DNA from: Salvelinus alpinus
Taxonomy: Eukaryota; Chordata; Actinopteri; Salmoniformes; Salmonidae
Reading direction: 5' to 3'
Assembly (NCBI RefSeq): GCF_045679555.1
Contig: NC_092092.1
Location: 22,372,969 to 22,436,968, forward strand
DNA length: 64,000 nucleotides
The position numbers and the translations under genes are program-made. The notes beneath the pieces are model-generated. The model was not told the DNA's origin. It worked only from the letters and a program-made list of their open reading frames with translations, and did not search any database. Below are positions 49,501 through 56,685 of the stretch, piece after piece. Positions within the stretch are counted from its first letter, which is position 1, and each line of letters begins with the position of its first letter.

Positions 49501-52500
49501 AGCAAACCACAAGTAATCAATACAGTACTGTGAATTGGTGTGCACATGGCAAAGACGACATTTCACTGTTCTCACATTTTGAACAACTTTGGCCAGATTT
49601 ACTACACCAGCAAGTGTTTGCATCAGTTCAAAAATGTCCCCCAATTGAACATGTTGAAGTCCATTCAGTTACATCTTGCTGTGTGACATGATTTACTGGA
49701 TGCCCCATTCTGAGTTGGCTCTGTGCCCAGTACTGTATGATGCAGAGAGAAGGGTATGGTGGAGCATAATAACTGTAGAGTGATTTGTGGCAAACTGAGA
49801 CCGCACGTACTGTATCCATGAGTACAACTGACTTGCAACAAGCCAGGTGATGGTCCTGGCTTCATTTTACTACATGGGGACCCTTAGTGCAATACAATAG
49901 AATAAAATACAATACACCAGCAGTCTTCACACATCGGCATCAGAGGGGAAAAAGTCAAATTCTTCATTGGATTGTAAAGTATACTCCTTTAATCAATGTT
50001 TAGACCAGCTATAACAGAGACTAAGTCATCTGATCGCTTTAATAATCCCAGTGTGCAGAGAGGACTGACCTTCATGACCTCGACCTGCAGGTCCTCGTGG
50101 AGCATGGGGGTCACCCTCACTGCATCCAGCATCTGACTCAACAGCTGGCTCTCCAGAGCCTCCGCCTCCACAGCCACAAACCTGTCCTCACACAGGATTT
50201 TCTGCAGTCAAACGAGGAGTAGGATGGAGAATGGCACAAAATGGAGGAGAGAGAAAAAAAAACAGGGAGAGAGTTGGACAATACACAGTCAAAAAATGTA
50301 TACTGTGTGTAGAATATCAGAATTCATGCCAAAAAATAATAATGCAAATTAGGCTTCACTGAAGGGTAATCGGTTGGGTCTGCAGCAGTAATGATTGTAA
50401 TGAACCTACATTTCCTCTCAGAATGTACTGTAGTTTCACAAATGCATGGCTAGCAATGACCTTTTCCTGTACCTGGTTCAACCACATCTTCTGCTTTGTA
50501 CAGTACATTGTTGCTGCATGTATAGCTGCTGGACTGTACCTGCATTCCTGTGAGGGCAGTCTGGGCCAGTTTCATGTTCTTGGACTCCAGTGCCAGCTGA
50601 AGAGGGAGAAGGCATCTTTCTCTGCAAAGGCCAACAAATGATTAAGCTACCAAGAGAAAATACAAACACTGAGGGGCAAAGCTTTCATATTTAGGATGGA
50701 GAAGGTTGGATTGAGGGCTGACAATATTACCTGTGGGGCTTTCCAACAAGAGATTACAGCTAACATGTCCACATTAAACAAAACAAGAGATTACAGCTAA
50801 CATGTCCACATTAAACAAAACAAGAGATTACAGCTAACATGTCCACATTAAACAAAACAAGAGATTACAGCTAACATGTCCACATTAAACAAAACAAGAG
50901 ATTACAGCTAACATGTCCACATTAAACAAAACAAGAGATTACAGCTAACATGTCCACATTAAACAAAACAAGAGATTACAGCTAACATGTCCACATTAAA
51001 CAAAACAAGAGATTACAGCTAACATGTCCACATTAAACAAAACAAGAGATTACAGCTAACATGTCCACATTAAACAAAACAAGAGATTACAGCTAACATG
51101 TCCACATTAAACAAAACAAGAGCAAACAAAGCACAAACAAATCTGATGCAAAAATAAGAACGATACTTTCATATCAACCATGTCTCAGGGGACAGGCTGG
51201 GAATTTAATATTATAATATCACAACAGCCTACAAAAAGAGACATTTAATCTGTCTGAAACCAAGGCCACAAAACCTATTTATTAATGGCATTTTAACTCA
51301 TATGTTTTGGGAGAATTCTTGTTGCTGCTTGCACTCAAAATGATATTGCTGATGCAGAAAATCAAAGAAACGGAAAAGCTTTCCTTTTCGAGAACATTGC
51401 AGGAAGGAAGATACATTTCCTTTGAAGGAAAGCAAAACAAGCTTTGCCCTTTTTACCCAACTGGAATTACATTTCCAAGTGGCTACAGGGAGAGAACACA
51501 TATCAAGTGTTCTTAACTAGACATGTTTGTCCTGTTTAATAAGGAGAAGTATTCTCTCTACAGTATCAAACGTATGCGTCATGCTGAGCTGAACAACAAA
51601 TCAAATCAAAGTTTATTGGTCACATGCACAGGATACAGGGTGTAAACAGTACAGTGAAATGCTTACTTGCAAGCCCTCCTCAACAGTGCAATACACATTA
51701 ATACAAAATAATCACAATAGGTATCCTACCACGTATAAAGGAAATTAGCATGCCATATCTAAAATCAACACAACCTTTTCCTTAATCAACATACTGAACA
51801 TCAAATGACAACTTCAGCATAAACTATATAACTAGATTTAGATAAAGAGTATGATAACTTCAGTATTACTGGATGCACTCAATCATAACCATATAAGAAC
51901 ACCATTAGGCTACCAGTCATCTACAGTGCCGACTTATTTCCGAGTATGGACTAAAAGCCTAGCGGAGAAGGTTCAACTTCATGGATTACTGGTATCAAAG
52001 GGGATGGAAAGATATTTCCCTCTGAGGCTGCTCCTGGTCTGTCATGGATATACTGTGTCAATGTACTGTAAATATCTAATGTCGGTGCAGTGAAAGAGTT
52101 ATGCAACCACTGGTCAGTGTGCAGGTCACTGAGCTTGAAAACCCACTGTATTTCACTATATTATTAATGGCTGAGGCTCAGGCTCATTATAGCTACTGTT
52201 AACTACTCATGTTATTGATGTTAGGAAGTTTCACCTATTGATTCAATTGCATGGCAGTAGAAGACAAGTCCTATGTGTTTCAAAGGGGGCAGTCAGATCA
52301 TTGATGGAAGCTAACTGAGCTGACAAATTAAATCAGGCTGTTGAACTTTGAATTAAAAGATCTGAGGTGAAACCTCAAAGAAAATGACAATGGGGTCCGG
52401 CAATGGGATTCTTGACAAGCTCCTGTAATAGGCTACCACTAGCACTGCCAGACTAACATCACAGGGCACACCAGGCAGGGCAATGAAAAGGTCTCTACAT

Positions 52501-53372
52501 GACCAGACAGCATTCCAAATAACAGGGCAGCAAGCATAATATGATTAGATGGAGACAGACAGACACTGAGGTGCTGGTATTACTGCCAGATCCAGATCTA
52601 ACACCAGCCCAGATGAGACTTATCACATCTCCAATTTATCCGGAAGGCATAACTCTGACACTGCAGAGACAAAGAGCGCTCCCTCAGTGTAGCGAGCCAA
52701 GCTGGATCACCTCGTGGTTTTAAATTAAAACCTCATCATGACCCAATGAATATGAGGGTTGTGGTGGCTCAGTCTCTATGCCTTTAACTGAGTGATTGTA
52801 ATGAAGAGTTGCTCTTTGTGGAGAGAGTTGACTGTTGTCTCTATAATCTCCTCCCTGAACACAAACACTAGTACAGCATCAAACAGAAGAGTCAGGGTTG
52901 GGCCAAGTTTGCTAATATCATTATTCCAGATCTGGATGATACTTCACTGGTATTTACACATTGGATTCATTTTCAGTTCCAGCATGTTCTGCTGACAGAA
53001 ATATCACTGAGGAAAGCGGAGGGAGGAGATTCAGAGGTGTGGGTCTCTGCGGTTGCTGAGCTGGCAGAAAGGGAGTGAGCCAGAGAATGTTTTTGGAGGA
53101 TTAAACTGTGGAATAAGTTAATTGGAATAAACTAATAATTGTAGAAATAAGAGCAAGAGTGAAACAAGAAAACCTTGCTAACATGAGTAGTTACTGTTAT
53201 TGGAGAAAACTCTTATGCGAACTGAACCAAAACAGTCTAAATCATTAATTGTAGAATTTTAGCAACTTTGAATACTGCAAATGTTTAACTAATTAAGAGT
53301 GCTAGCACTCTCACAGTTCTTCCTATGATACATCATGTTTTTCACACTGCCTTCTTGCCAGCACAGCAGGTG

Positions 53373-53456
<84 letters not shown>

Positions 53457-55157
53457 ATGACTGTGTTTGTGTAACAGTGTTGCTTCCGTCCCTCTCCTCG
53501 CCTCAACCTGGACTTGAACCAGGGACCCTCTGCACACAACAACAGTCACTCTCGAAGCATTGTTACCTATAGATCCACAAAAACCGCAGACCTTGCAGAG
53601 CAAGGGAAACAACTACTTCAAGGTCTGAGAGGGAGTGAAGTCACTGATTGAAACGCTACAAGTGCACACCGCTAACTAGCCATTTCACACCGGTTACATC
53701 TGCATGTGTGGGAGAGGGAGTGGTAGGACTGTGGAGAGCTTGACTTTTTGGATGTGAAACATCACAACAATCACGCTGCTGCATAATTAAGTACCTCCTC
53801 AACACACAAACATGACTGACGTCAAATCAACTTTTGATGATGCCTTAAGTCAGTTTCCTACCTGAGCCGAGACGGTGGAATCGTGGCTGATCCAGTTTGT
53901 TTCTGAAGGGTTTCTGTAGTCATATACAACACAAAAAAAGTTATAATATCAAATCACATAGGACTGGACCCATGGTTCTCAGTATTTGTTGTGGTACAGT
54001 ATCAGAATAAGAAACACAGGTCAGTTTGGTCCAGGTGCTCTAGAAAAACAGGAAGTTCATAAAAATGTATTACCATATGATGATATTCACATTGAAATGG
54101 GAGCTTGAATAATGTAGTATGTGTGTGGGAGTGGATAAGTTATCCTTGCCCTTATTCATGTGCTCGATGTGCAATATTGCATTAATCTGCAATACCTGCT
54201 GTCCATTGATATGCAGTGGCAGCAATGAGGCCAGCTGTGCTATCATGTCACTCTGTAATCCCTCAGAGAGAGGTGACAGGCGCCTTGTAAAAAACAGGTT
54301 CCAACAAGGGGTGGACAATTACAGTACTCAGTAATGTCTGTCACAACAACCTTGCATTTTGGTATTGAATGAAAGCAAAATGTTATTGTTGACAGTAAGA
54401 GAGCTTGGCCTGAAATGTTAACATGCAAATGTGCTCTGTATTGATGTGGAAACTGCTGTGCTGTTATTGAATCGGCATACCTGTCATATTCTGTGAATGA
54501 AATTTCCTAAGAGAGTCAATAATATGGCACACTATGTGTTGGGCTCGTGAAAAGTACATTATATTACAATACGTCATTCAACAACATTCATAAACATTAT
54601 GATTTATGCCGCAACTATTGTCCACCTGTCAATTGCGTTCAGGGCAATAGAAATACCCACCAGTAATGTGGCCAAATAGGTGAATGAGTGCTGTATTAAC
54701 TACACTGACTTAAAATGTAACGACAGCAACCGTTAGTTGCACGGACTTAACATTTAACAACAGCAACCCATATGGGTGCTGCCAAGCTGGCCATGGCACA
54801 TAATGCTACGATCGTTTTACACTTTCCAGTAACATGATGAGAATATTTCCAGAAAGTCAACAGCAGGCATAGCGGGTACAAATAGCCGATAGTCAAAATA
54901 GTTGACCATCTGAATGGCGAACCTATTAAACGGGTTTGTGTTGGGGGCTTTTCAGGAAGCCTGTAACACACAATAGTTTTCATATTTAGCCTATCTTTGG
55001 TCAGTTTTCGATTACATGACAGGTCCAACACTGGCTAATGTCTGTAGCAACCTAATAATACAGGCTACTTACCACAGGCGAAGACGCACGAATCCCGAAT
55101 TGCTTTGTGCTTATTTCCAGATGCGTCCTTCTGTAGCTTCCGTAGTATTTCTTCCAT
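16497..55157 (-). CDS. arfgef3: ARFGEF family member 3 (BIG3), complete, 33 coding exons
   Basis: Large BIG/Sec7-family protein of the Golgi/secretory-granule system. The mammalian protein restrains insulin granule formation and binds prohibitin-2 and PP1 (established knowledge). I placed 33 exons by GT-AG borders and protein similarity. Their lengths add to 6,624 nt, that is 2,207 residues plus stop, with every phase consistent; human has about 2,177. The start is [20 protein letters not shown]. The end is [19 protein letters not shown] with stop at 16497. All exons lack stops, so the gene looks functional. Introns 5 (48.9-42.9 kb) and 15 (38.2-30.8 kb) are enlarged by transposons. Exon groups are detailed in separate entries. 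Oddities: a coding 27-bp repeat in exon 12, duplicated splice donors after exons 15 and 32, and one unusually long exon (32, 1,246 nt). Confidence 0.96.
16820..17984 (-). repeat. 33/37-bp minisatellite carrying copies of the arfgef3 exon 32 splice donor
   Basis: About 32 tandem units, most 37 bp and several near the exon 33 bp (lacking four bases of GCATGC). On the minus strand each unit holds CAAATACAG or CAGATACAG followed by GTRGGACTGCA and GGGGAAACATGAC. The first unit overlaps the 3' end of exon 32, whose last nine bases are CAAATACAG. Because 37 is not a multiple of three, every frame on both strands stays open over most of the array, giving false long ORFs. Each unit also contains CACCTG or TACCTG (E-box-like) and GCATGC. 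Confidence 0.95.
19370..19737 (+). repeat. dispersed repeat R1, copy 2 (most complete)
   Basis: Ends AAAGCTACAATCCTTAG and AAGGACTCTAGCTTTAAA are rough inverted repeats. The body shares blocks with 8190 and 30893, such as ACCCATTGATTCTTGAAGAA and CCCATCCCTCAGCTGTTAAC. It has no ORF. Non-autonomous DNA transposon suspected. Located in arfgef3 intron 31. Confidence 0.75.
20827..20905 (+). repeat. fragment of the ATTCAATC palindromic element family
   Basis: AGATTCAATCCGGACCGCAG matches the left end of the 10609 element, followed by TTTAAAGGTGATTTCAGATTGAG as in the 12382/13695 interiors. The right half is missing. It lies just downstream of exon 30. Confidence 0.55.
21958..23790 (+). repeat. 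dispersed repeat R2, copy 1, split by a Tc1 element
   Basis: The left piece 21958-22015 (CAATGCAGCCATTTTTATCTC) and the right piece 23551-23790 (TTCTCAAGCAAGAATTTTGC, GAGAGGTTTGGAACTC) are continuous in the minus-oriented copy at 57848-58200. The 1,535-bp Tc1 at 22016-23550 separates them. The ends TTTTGACTGCACTGGGCCTTTAAA-like and TTAAAGGTTCAGTGCAG suggest a non-autonomous DNA element. Confidence 0.7.
22016..23550 (-). mobile_element. Tc1-like transposon, family B, copy 1, full length
   Basis: The left tip CAGTGCATTCGGAAAGTATT after TA and the right tip AATACTTTCTGAATGCACTG are inverted repeats. The transposase runs on the minus strand and is broken. A readable part is [20 protein letters not shown] with the first catalytic Asp, then [15 protein letters not shown] (22596-22838). 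The DDE end [16 protein letters not shown] lies at 22108-22440. The N-terminal domain near 22900-23100 is out of frame. Inserted in R2 copy 1 within arfgef3 intron 29. Confidence 0.92.
24079..24251. repeat. palindromic element next to arfgef3 exon 29
   Basis: About 50 bp at the left (CTGACTACAGGGAG, GCTACGACCGGAAGTTACTT) is mirrored at the right (AAGTAAATTCCGGTCGTAGC, CCTCTAGTCAG). A short ACCCTAACCC-containing spacer lies between. Transcribed RNA would form a strong hairpin starting 27 bp past the exon 29 donor. Non-coding MITE. Confidence 0.85.
24278..27573 (-). CDS. arfgef3: arfgef3 exons 20-29 (residues 1142-1641)
   Basis: Exons 27573-27440, 27314-27169, 26779-26600, 26524-26383, 26113-25991, 25816-25713, 25517-25244, 25079-24903, 24586-24472 and 24380-24278. 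They encode helical repeat-like segments: [98 protein letters not shown] and [19 protein letters not shown]. This C-terminal half corresponds to the HDS-type armadillo-like region of the family. Confidence 0.94.
24631..24780. repeat. small palindromic MITE in arfgef3 intron 27
   Basis: The left CTGGGGGCGTATCAGGGATC and the right ACCCTGGATACATACAGCCC mirror each other imperfectly, with AGGAGT/ACTCCT inner pairs and TGATCC/GGATCA around the middle. No coding content. Confidence 0.6.
26816..27047. repeat. palindromic MITE (GTTCAACGT type)
   Basis: Ends GCCCAATGGGCA and TGTGCCCAGTGGGT with inner AATCAACGTTG and GACGTTGAAC repeats. The ends are inverted and the interior has several AACGT/ACGTT motifs. 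It resembles a very common salmonid element. In arfgef3 intron 21. Confidence 0.7.
27764..28783. mobile_element. hAT-type non-autonomous element, ~1 kb, with 8-bp target duplication
   Basis: Ends CAGTGCCGGATTAA and TTAATCTGGCCCTG are inverted repeats. The octamer ACTGCAGG flanks both sides (27756-27763 and 28784-28791). The interior has no intact transposase. GGGCCACCATGGGCTGCCAG near 28032 is a piece of another salmonid repeat. Short ORFs at 28158-28575 show no family resemblance. Located in arfgef3 intron 19. Confidence 0.8.
29143..30775 (-). CDS. arfgef3: arfgef3 exons 16-19 (residues 887-1142)
   Basis: Exons 30775-30560, 30127-30017, 29792-29642 and 29430-29143. Strongly conserved blocks are [75 protein letters not shown] and [20 protein letters not shown]. 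Exon 19 codes a variable Gln/Ser-rich stretch ending [12 protein letters not shown]. All junction phases agree with the human order. Confidence 0.94.
31055..32062 (+). repeat. ~1-kb dispersed salmonid repeat inserted in R1
   Basis: Begins TTATTAGGGATAGGGGGCAG and ends CTATCCTGCTAACGGGATCA. It interrupts R1 between the parts equivalent to CCTCAAA and TTAAAACTATAATT. It contains a run of 19 G at about 31252. No ORF has domain resemblance. I recognise the sequence type as common in salmonids but cannot name its class. Confidence 0.6.
32210..33769 (+). mobile_element. Tc1-like transposon, family B, copy 2, full length
   Basis: Tips CAGTGCATTCTGAAAGTATT and AATACTTTCCAAATGCAATG, flanked by TA on both sides. 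Plus-strand transposase pieces include a DNA-binding half at 32626-33000 ([20 protein letters not shown], helix-turn-helix, [13 protein letters not shown]) and the catalytic start [20 protein letters not shown] with [14 protein letters not shown] at 32984-33199. Frameshifts between them inactivate it. Its right TA is also the left TA of the next element. Confidence 0.92.
33772..35494 (+). mobile_element. Tc1-like transposon, family A, copy 3, with internal insertion
   Basis: Starts CAGTACCAGTCAAAAGTTTG right after the TA closing the family B copy, and ends TTTGACTGGTACTG before a TA. Decayed plus-strand transposase at 34400-35250: [54 protein letters not shown] 229-bp foreign piece (34025-34253) splits the left portion. 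Inactive. Confidence 0.92.
34025..34253 (+). repeat. short interspersed element nested in Tc1 copy 3
   Basis: Interrupts the Tc1 sequence CACCTGGAATGCATTTC and is flanked by GAAT on both sides (34021-34024 and 34254-34257), a 4-bp duplication. The interior has TTGTATTTGTCACATACACA and TGGTTAGCAGATGTTAATGC, a very common salmonid repeat type. No ORF. The class was not resolved. Confidence 0.75.
35497..37032 (+). mobile_element. Tc1-like transposon, family C, copy 1, nearly whole
   Basis: Left tip CAGTTGTGGCCAAAAGTTTT directly after the TA ending family A. Right tip AATACTTTTGGCCACGACAG. The transposase lies on plus in three long pieces. 35781-36167 holds [20 protein letters not shown], two helix-turn-helix units and the GRPRKS hook. 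36175-36600 holds [17 protein letters not shown], the first catalytic Asp. 36597-36857 holds [20 protein letters not shown], the catalytic Glu. Two frame breaks separate them, so it is inactive but younger looking than families A and B here. Confidence 0.93.
37377..37757. other. arfgef3 intron 15 sequence without recognised feature
   Basis: Between the transposon nest and the hAT MITE. A short ORF exists on each strand but neither resembles a known protein or an arfgef3 exon. Confidence 0.3.
37766..37928. mobile_element. hAT-type MITE with 8-bp target duplication
   Basis: Ends CAGCGTTTCCCAAACT and AGTTTGGGAAACCCTG are inverted repeats. The octamer ATCTAGGC is present at 37758-37765 and 37929-37936. 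The interior mirrors GGGGTGCAC and GTGCACCCC. 163 bp, non-coding, in arfgef3 intron 15. Confidence 0.9.
38121..38156 (-). promoter_or_regulatory. arfgef3: triplicated 5' splice site after arfgef3 exon 15
   Basis: On the minus strand CAG followed by GTAC occurs three times, with exon-end positions 38155, 38139 and 38123. It is a 16-bp tandem duplication (GTACTGACAMCMCCAG-like). I took 38155 as the exon end because it keeps phase with exon 16. Using either downstream site would add 16 or 32 nt and shift the frame. Confidence 0.75.
38155..38960 (-). CDS. arfgef3: arfgef3 exons 13-15 (residues 740-887, Sec7-like region)
   Basis: Exons 38960-38794, 38585-38420 and 38262-38155. They encode [70 protein letters not shown] and [20 protein letters not shown]. 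This is the divergent Sec7-like segment of BIG3; the family member is reported to lack normal exchange activity. The exon 15 donor is followed by two more copies of CAG then GTAC at 16-bp steps, listed separately. Confidence 0.93.
39144..40931 (-). CDS. arfgef3: arfgef3 exons 10-12 (residues 257-740)
   Basis: Exons 40931-40601, 40413-40301 and 40147-39144. Exon 10 ends at KIMKE before a weak donor (GAG then GTGGTC). I chose it because exon 11 ([14 protein letters not shown]) follows in phase exactly as in human. Exon 12 (1,004 nt) encodes [47 protein letters not shown] repeats, [40 protein letters not shown] and [20 protein letters not shown], leading into the Sec7-like region. The middle is Ser/Pro-rich and probably disordered. 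Confidence 0.94.
39726..39822 (-). repeat. arfgef3: in-frame 27-bp coding repeat in arfgef3 exon 12
   Basis: Nine-residue unit TTLDGELGQ occurs three times in a row and a fourth partial unit reads TTPEGQE. The human protein, as I recall it, has one such unit. The units are almost identical at DNA level (period 27), showing recent expansion in a disordered linker without frame change. Confidence 0.85.
41177..42908 (-). CDS. arfgef3: arfgef3 exons 6-9 (residues 141-257)
   Basis: Exons 42908-42795, 42435-42390, 41681-41597 and 41281-41177. The product includes [20 protein letters not shown], a short poorly conserved linker ([15 protein letters not shown], 46-nt exon 7), [20 protein letters not shown] and [11 protein letters not shown] with [12 protein letters not shown]. 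Repeats lie between exons 7 and 8: an old hAT-type element at 41836 and a copy of a short flanking sequence at 42041. Confidence 0.92.
41836..41994. repeat. old hAT-like palindromic element between arfgef3 exons 7 and 8
   Basis: The left half CACTCCAACCCTCATCTAGC mirrors the right half CAACTAGGGTTGGAGCAAAA, and GAGCTACCGTCCT mirrors AGAATAGCTCCCC. It ends GTTGGAGAGCCCTG. The left tip is lost. It resembles a common salmonid MITE that begins CAGGGCTCTCCAAC. Confidence 0.65.
43076..43540 (+). repeat. tRNA-derived SINE (salmonid SlmI/SmaI-like), well preserved
   Basis: Box A GTGGCGCAGTGGTCTAAGG and box B GGGTTCGAGCCC give a polymerase III promoter. The core has GGCGACGCACAATTGGCC and GGCCGGTAGGGATATCC, and the tail ends in a T-rich run. 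About 450 bp, in arfgef3 intron 5 (antisense to the gene). The family name is from memory. Confidence 0.85.
43735..44116. mobile_element. hAT-type non-autonomous element with 8-bp target duplication
   Basis: Ends TAGGGCTGGG and CCCCCATCACTA are imperfect inverted repeats. The octamer GATGACAC flanks both sides (43727-43734 and 44117-44124). The interior is rich in GATATTG/CAATATCG palindromes. No transposase. In arfgef3 intron 5. Confidence 0.8.
44125..45009. other. arfgef3 intron 5 spacer
   Basis: AT-rich with no ORF, RNA gene or strong repeat recognised. Confidence 0.3.
45010..46483 (-). mobile_element. Tc1-like transposon, family C, copy 2, right tip lost
   Basis: Starts with CAGTCGTGGCCAAAAGTTTG after TA (family C tip), but the far inverted repeat stops at TTTGTGTCATTC, where a TA microsatellite begins. 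Minus-strand transposase pieces: 46178-45840 ([20 protein letters not shown], helix-turn-helix, GCPRKS), 45833-45615 ([16 protein letters not shown]) and 45439-45143 ([20 protein letters not shown]). Each piece is long and readable; frame breaks lie between them. Same orientation as the host gene. Confidence 0.92.
46484..46535. repeat. TA/CA microsatellite between two Tc1 elements
   Basis: About 20 TA units followed by five CA units. It replaces the lost tip of the family C element and leads straight into the family D element. Confidence 0.9.
46536..47420 (+). mobile_element. Tc1-like transposon, family D, rearranged with an inverted duplication
   Basis: The plus-strand ORF at 46862-47305 encodes the transposase DNA-binding domain ([68 protein letters not shown]). 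After [12 protein letters not shown] the sequence switches strand: 47338-47420 is the reverse complement of about 47175-47258. The catalytic domain is absent. The outer ends are hard to fix. In arfgef3 intron 5. Confidence 0.8.
47425..48620. other. arfgef3 intron 5 spacer
   Basis: No gene or clear repeat. ACTCTGACG-type short direct repeats are lacking and no splice-framed exon fits the gene. Confidence 0.3.
48624..48800. repeat. small MITE upstream of arfgef3 exon 5's donor side
   Basis: The left end CAGACCTGGGTCCAAACACT and the right end AGTGTTTGAAAGAGA...CCAGATCTG form imperfect inverted repeats. A piece near 30387 (CCAGACCTGGGATCAAAT) belongs to the same family. Confidence 0.5.
48887..55157 (-). 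CDS. arfgef3: arfgef3 exons 1-5 (residues 1-140, N-terminal DCB-like region)
   Basis: Exons 55157-55073, 53913-53862, 50621-50540, 50201-50070 and 48955-48887. Exon 2 is weakly conserved ([17 protein letters not shown]) but keeps the IPP..LR pattern of the human exon. Exons 3-5 are strong: [18 protein letters not shown], then [15 protein letters not shown] and [17 protein letters not shown]. They form the start of the helical dimerisation/cyclophilin-binding type domain of large ARF-GEFs. The translation start is the first ATG after the minus-strand promoter region and matches the human N-terminus. Confidence 0.93.
50746..51119. repeat. perfect 37-bp tandem array, 10 copies
   Basis: The unit ACAAGAGATTACAGCTAACA followed by TGTCCACATTAAACAAA repeats exactly every 37 bp from 50746 to about 51116, with no differences seen between copies. 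It lies in arfgef3 intron 2, about 125 bp upstream of the exon 3 acceptor. Identity between copies implies very recent spread or strong homogenisation. Confidence 0.95.
51597..51745 (+). repeat. fragment of a common salmonid dispersed repeat
   Basis: CAAATCAAATCAAAGTTTAT then GGTCACATGCACAGGATACA and AGTGAAATGCTTACTTGCAA. It is related in type to the piece nested in Tc1 copy 3 (34025). No ORF. In arfgef3 intron 2. Confidence 0.7.
51746..53370. other. arfgef3 intron 2 sequence
   Basis: No ORF with family resemblance and no strong repeat recognised over about 1.6 kb. Confidence 0.3.
53373..53455 (+). repeat. (GT)n microsatellite
   Basis: About 41 uninterrupted GT units. The apparent Cys/Val and His/Thr ORFs here are artefacts of the dinucleotide repeat. 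Confidence 0.98.
53485..53702 (-). repeat. second type of tRNA-derived SINE
   Basis: On the minus strand it runs from AACCGGTGTGAAATGGCTAG to a tRNA-like box B, GGTTCAAGTCCAGG (53508-53521 on plus), ending next to the GT microsatellite. Internal CTTGAAGTAGTTGTTTCCC and CTTGCTCTGCAAGG are seen in common salmonid SINE copies. Family name not recalled. Confidence 0.6.
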
Positions 55158-56100
55158 GATAAGACTAAGATGACAAAGTGAGCTATTTTAAAATAAGTGC
55201 GATGGTCCAGTTCACGGGCGCAGCATTCCTATTCTCTTATGATGATTCACTCCCAGGCCAGTGACGTAAGACTGAACGTGAAATCCGCTGAGCTGTAGGA
55301 AGCGTTCATTTACAGCGTCGCATAGCCATTCCAGGGTTTTCGGACTGTTAGATATTGATGCAACCGAGCGACCTGATCATTCTCATAATGAAACACCTGC
55401 ATTTATTGCGAAAAGACATGCCATTCTGCTGGGCTGTCTTGATTTAAGTATGTATGGTCCATATCATTCCCCCTTAATTCGTTCTGGGAATTCTGAAACT
55501 GTGGCCATGGATCGGCTTGACGGCATACGCAGGTGGTCTGCGAGAGTGGCTTGCAATTGTGTTTTACAGTTTTAGTCCTAAGCATGGAAATATTGTTGGG
55601 ATGAAGATAGTAATATTTCAGAATAAACAATCTATCTCCGAGCCTGAGTTAAATTTAGACATGCAAACACAGTCGTTCTCCATCCGATCGATTCCATGGA
55701 ATCTGATTCCATGCATTATATTCCTTCTCACCCTCCATGCAACCGCACCGGCTTCACGGTCGTCACTAGTTACCACAGCCACCAAGTCACAATTATGGCT
55801 AAACCCAATGATGTATATTTACACTCAATGGCTAATAGGGGGCGCTGTGTTGAAGCTACCACTCCTCCATCTTGGTACTCCCACACCGTTGTAAAAGCTA
55901 TATGTTGGAAGCTATATAAATGCATTTATTATTGTCTACATTCGAGTTTACTAATCCCCACTACAACAAAACATACTTAAATACATGTAATTTTGTCCTT
56001 AAAACATTTAATTAAAATACTGTAGAATTCCAGTTCATTCCTATGGAGGACTGCTCCACAATAATGTCAGTATCGCCAACCAGCGGCTTTAAAGCCTCTC
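55158..56100. other. arfgef3/perp intergenic region, arfgef3 promoter side
   Basis: Minus-strand upstream region of arfgef3. No TATA box recognised. The short ORFs are not conserved proteins. 55158-55340 is the GC-richest part and likely holds the arfgef3 start site. Confidence 0.35.
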
Positions 56101-56119
56101 AATGGCCAGCACATAGCAT

Positions 56120-56470
56120 CTAATCCAGGCGTGTATTCATTACGGAAACCATTTGCCGTTTAACCAAAGGGAAACAAACAGAGCAAACGGAATTAAACGG
56201 GAGGGGCATACCTGAATTTGTCCAATAGAAACTCTCGTTTGTGTTTTCCATTTGGTGTATTGTTTCTTTGCAACATAATCAGCGAAATTGTTACAGGGGT
56301 GATGTTTATAAAATCATTGGCTAAACCCAGCCTATTTCTAATTATATATTTTTTAAAGATTTTAAGCATAACACTTACCTTAACCCCATTGTTAACCATT
56401 GTTTTCAGGAATTTTTACCATAGACAATTTTTACTTTGGTAACTAGTAATCACCGAGCTTCACTGTTGCT
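56120..56470. repeat. dispersed repeat fragment (GTGTATTCATTACGG type)
   Basis: GCGTGTATTCATTACGGAAA with TTTGCCGTTTAACC and GAATTTGTCCAATAGAAACT is a sequence type common in salmonid intergenic DNA. The ends are not resolved. Confidence 0.4.
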
Positions 56471-56685
56471 ACTTCAAACACAACGCAAAACATGACATAT
56501 GTAATCCTGAAACATTCTATGGAGTAGCTGCCCGACCTGGCCCCCTCTGCGACATTCTATAACTCCGCAGAATGCAACATTGTACCGAAAACACTATAAA
56601 GAGGTATCTTATTTTGATTTTGGACACAATGTTGCGTTTTGCATTCATTAAATAACAGCCTTATCCACATAGTAAAGGTAATATA

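Noticed and set aside
53508-53521. Possible tRNA gene
   Set aside because: Only a box B-like sequence within a SINE; no cloverleaf could be drawn.
53289-53612. ORFs of poly-HT and poly-CV
   Set aside because: Product of the GT microsatellite.
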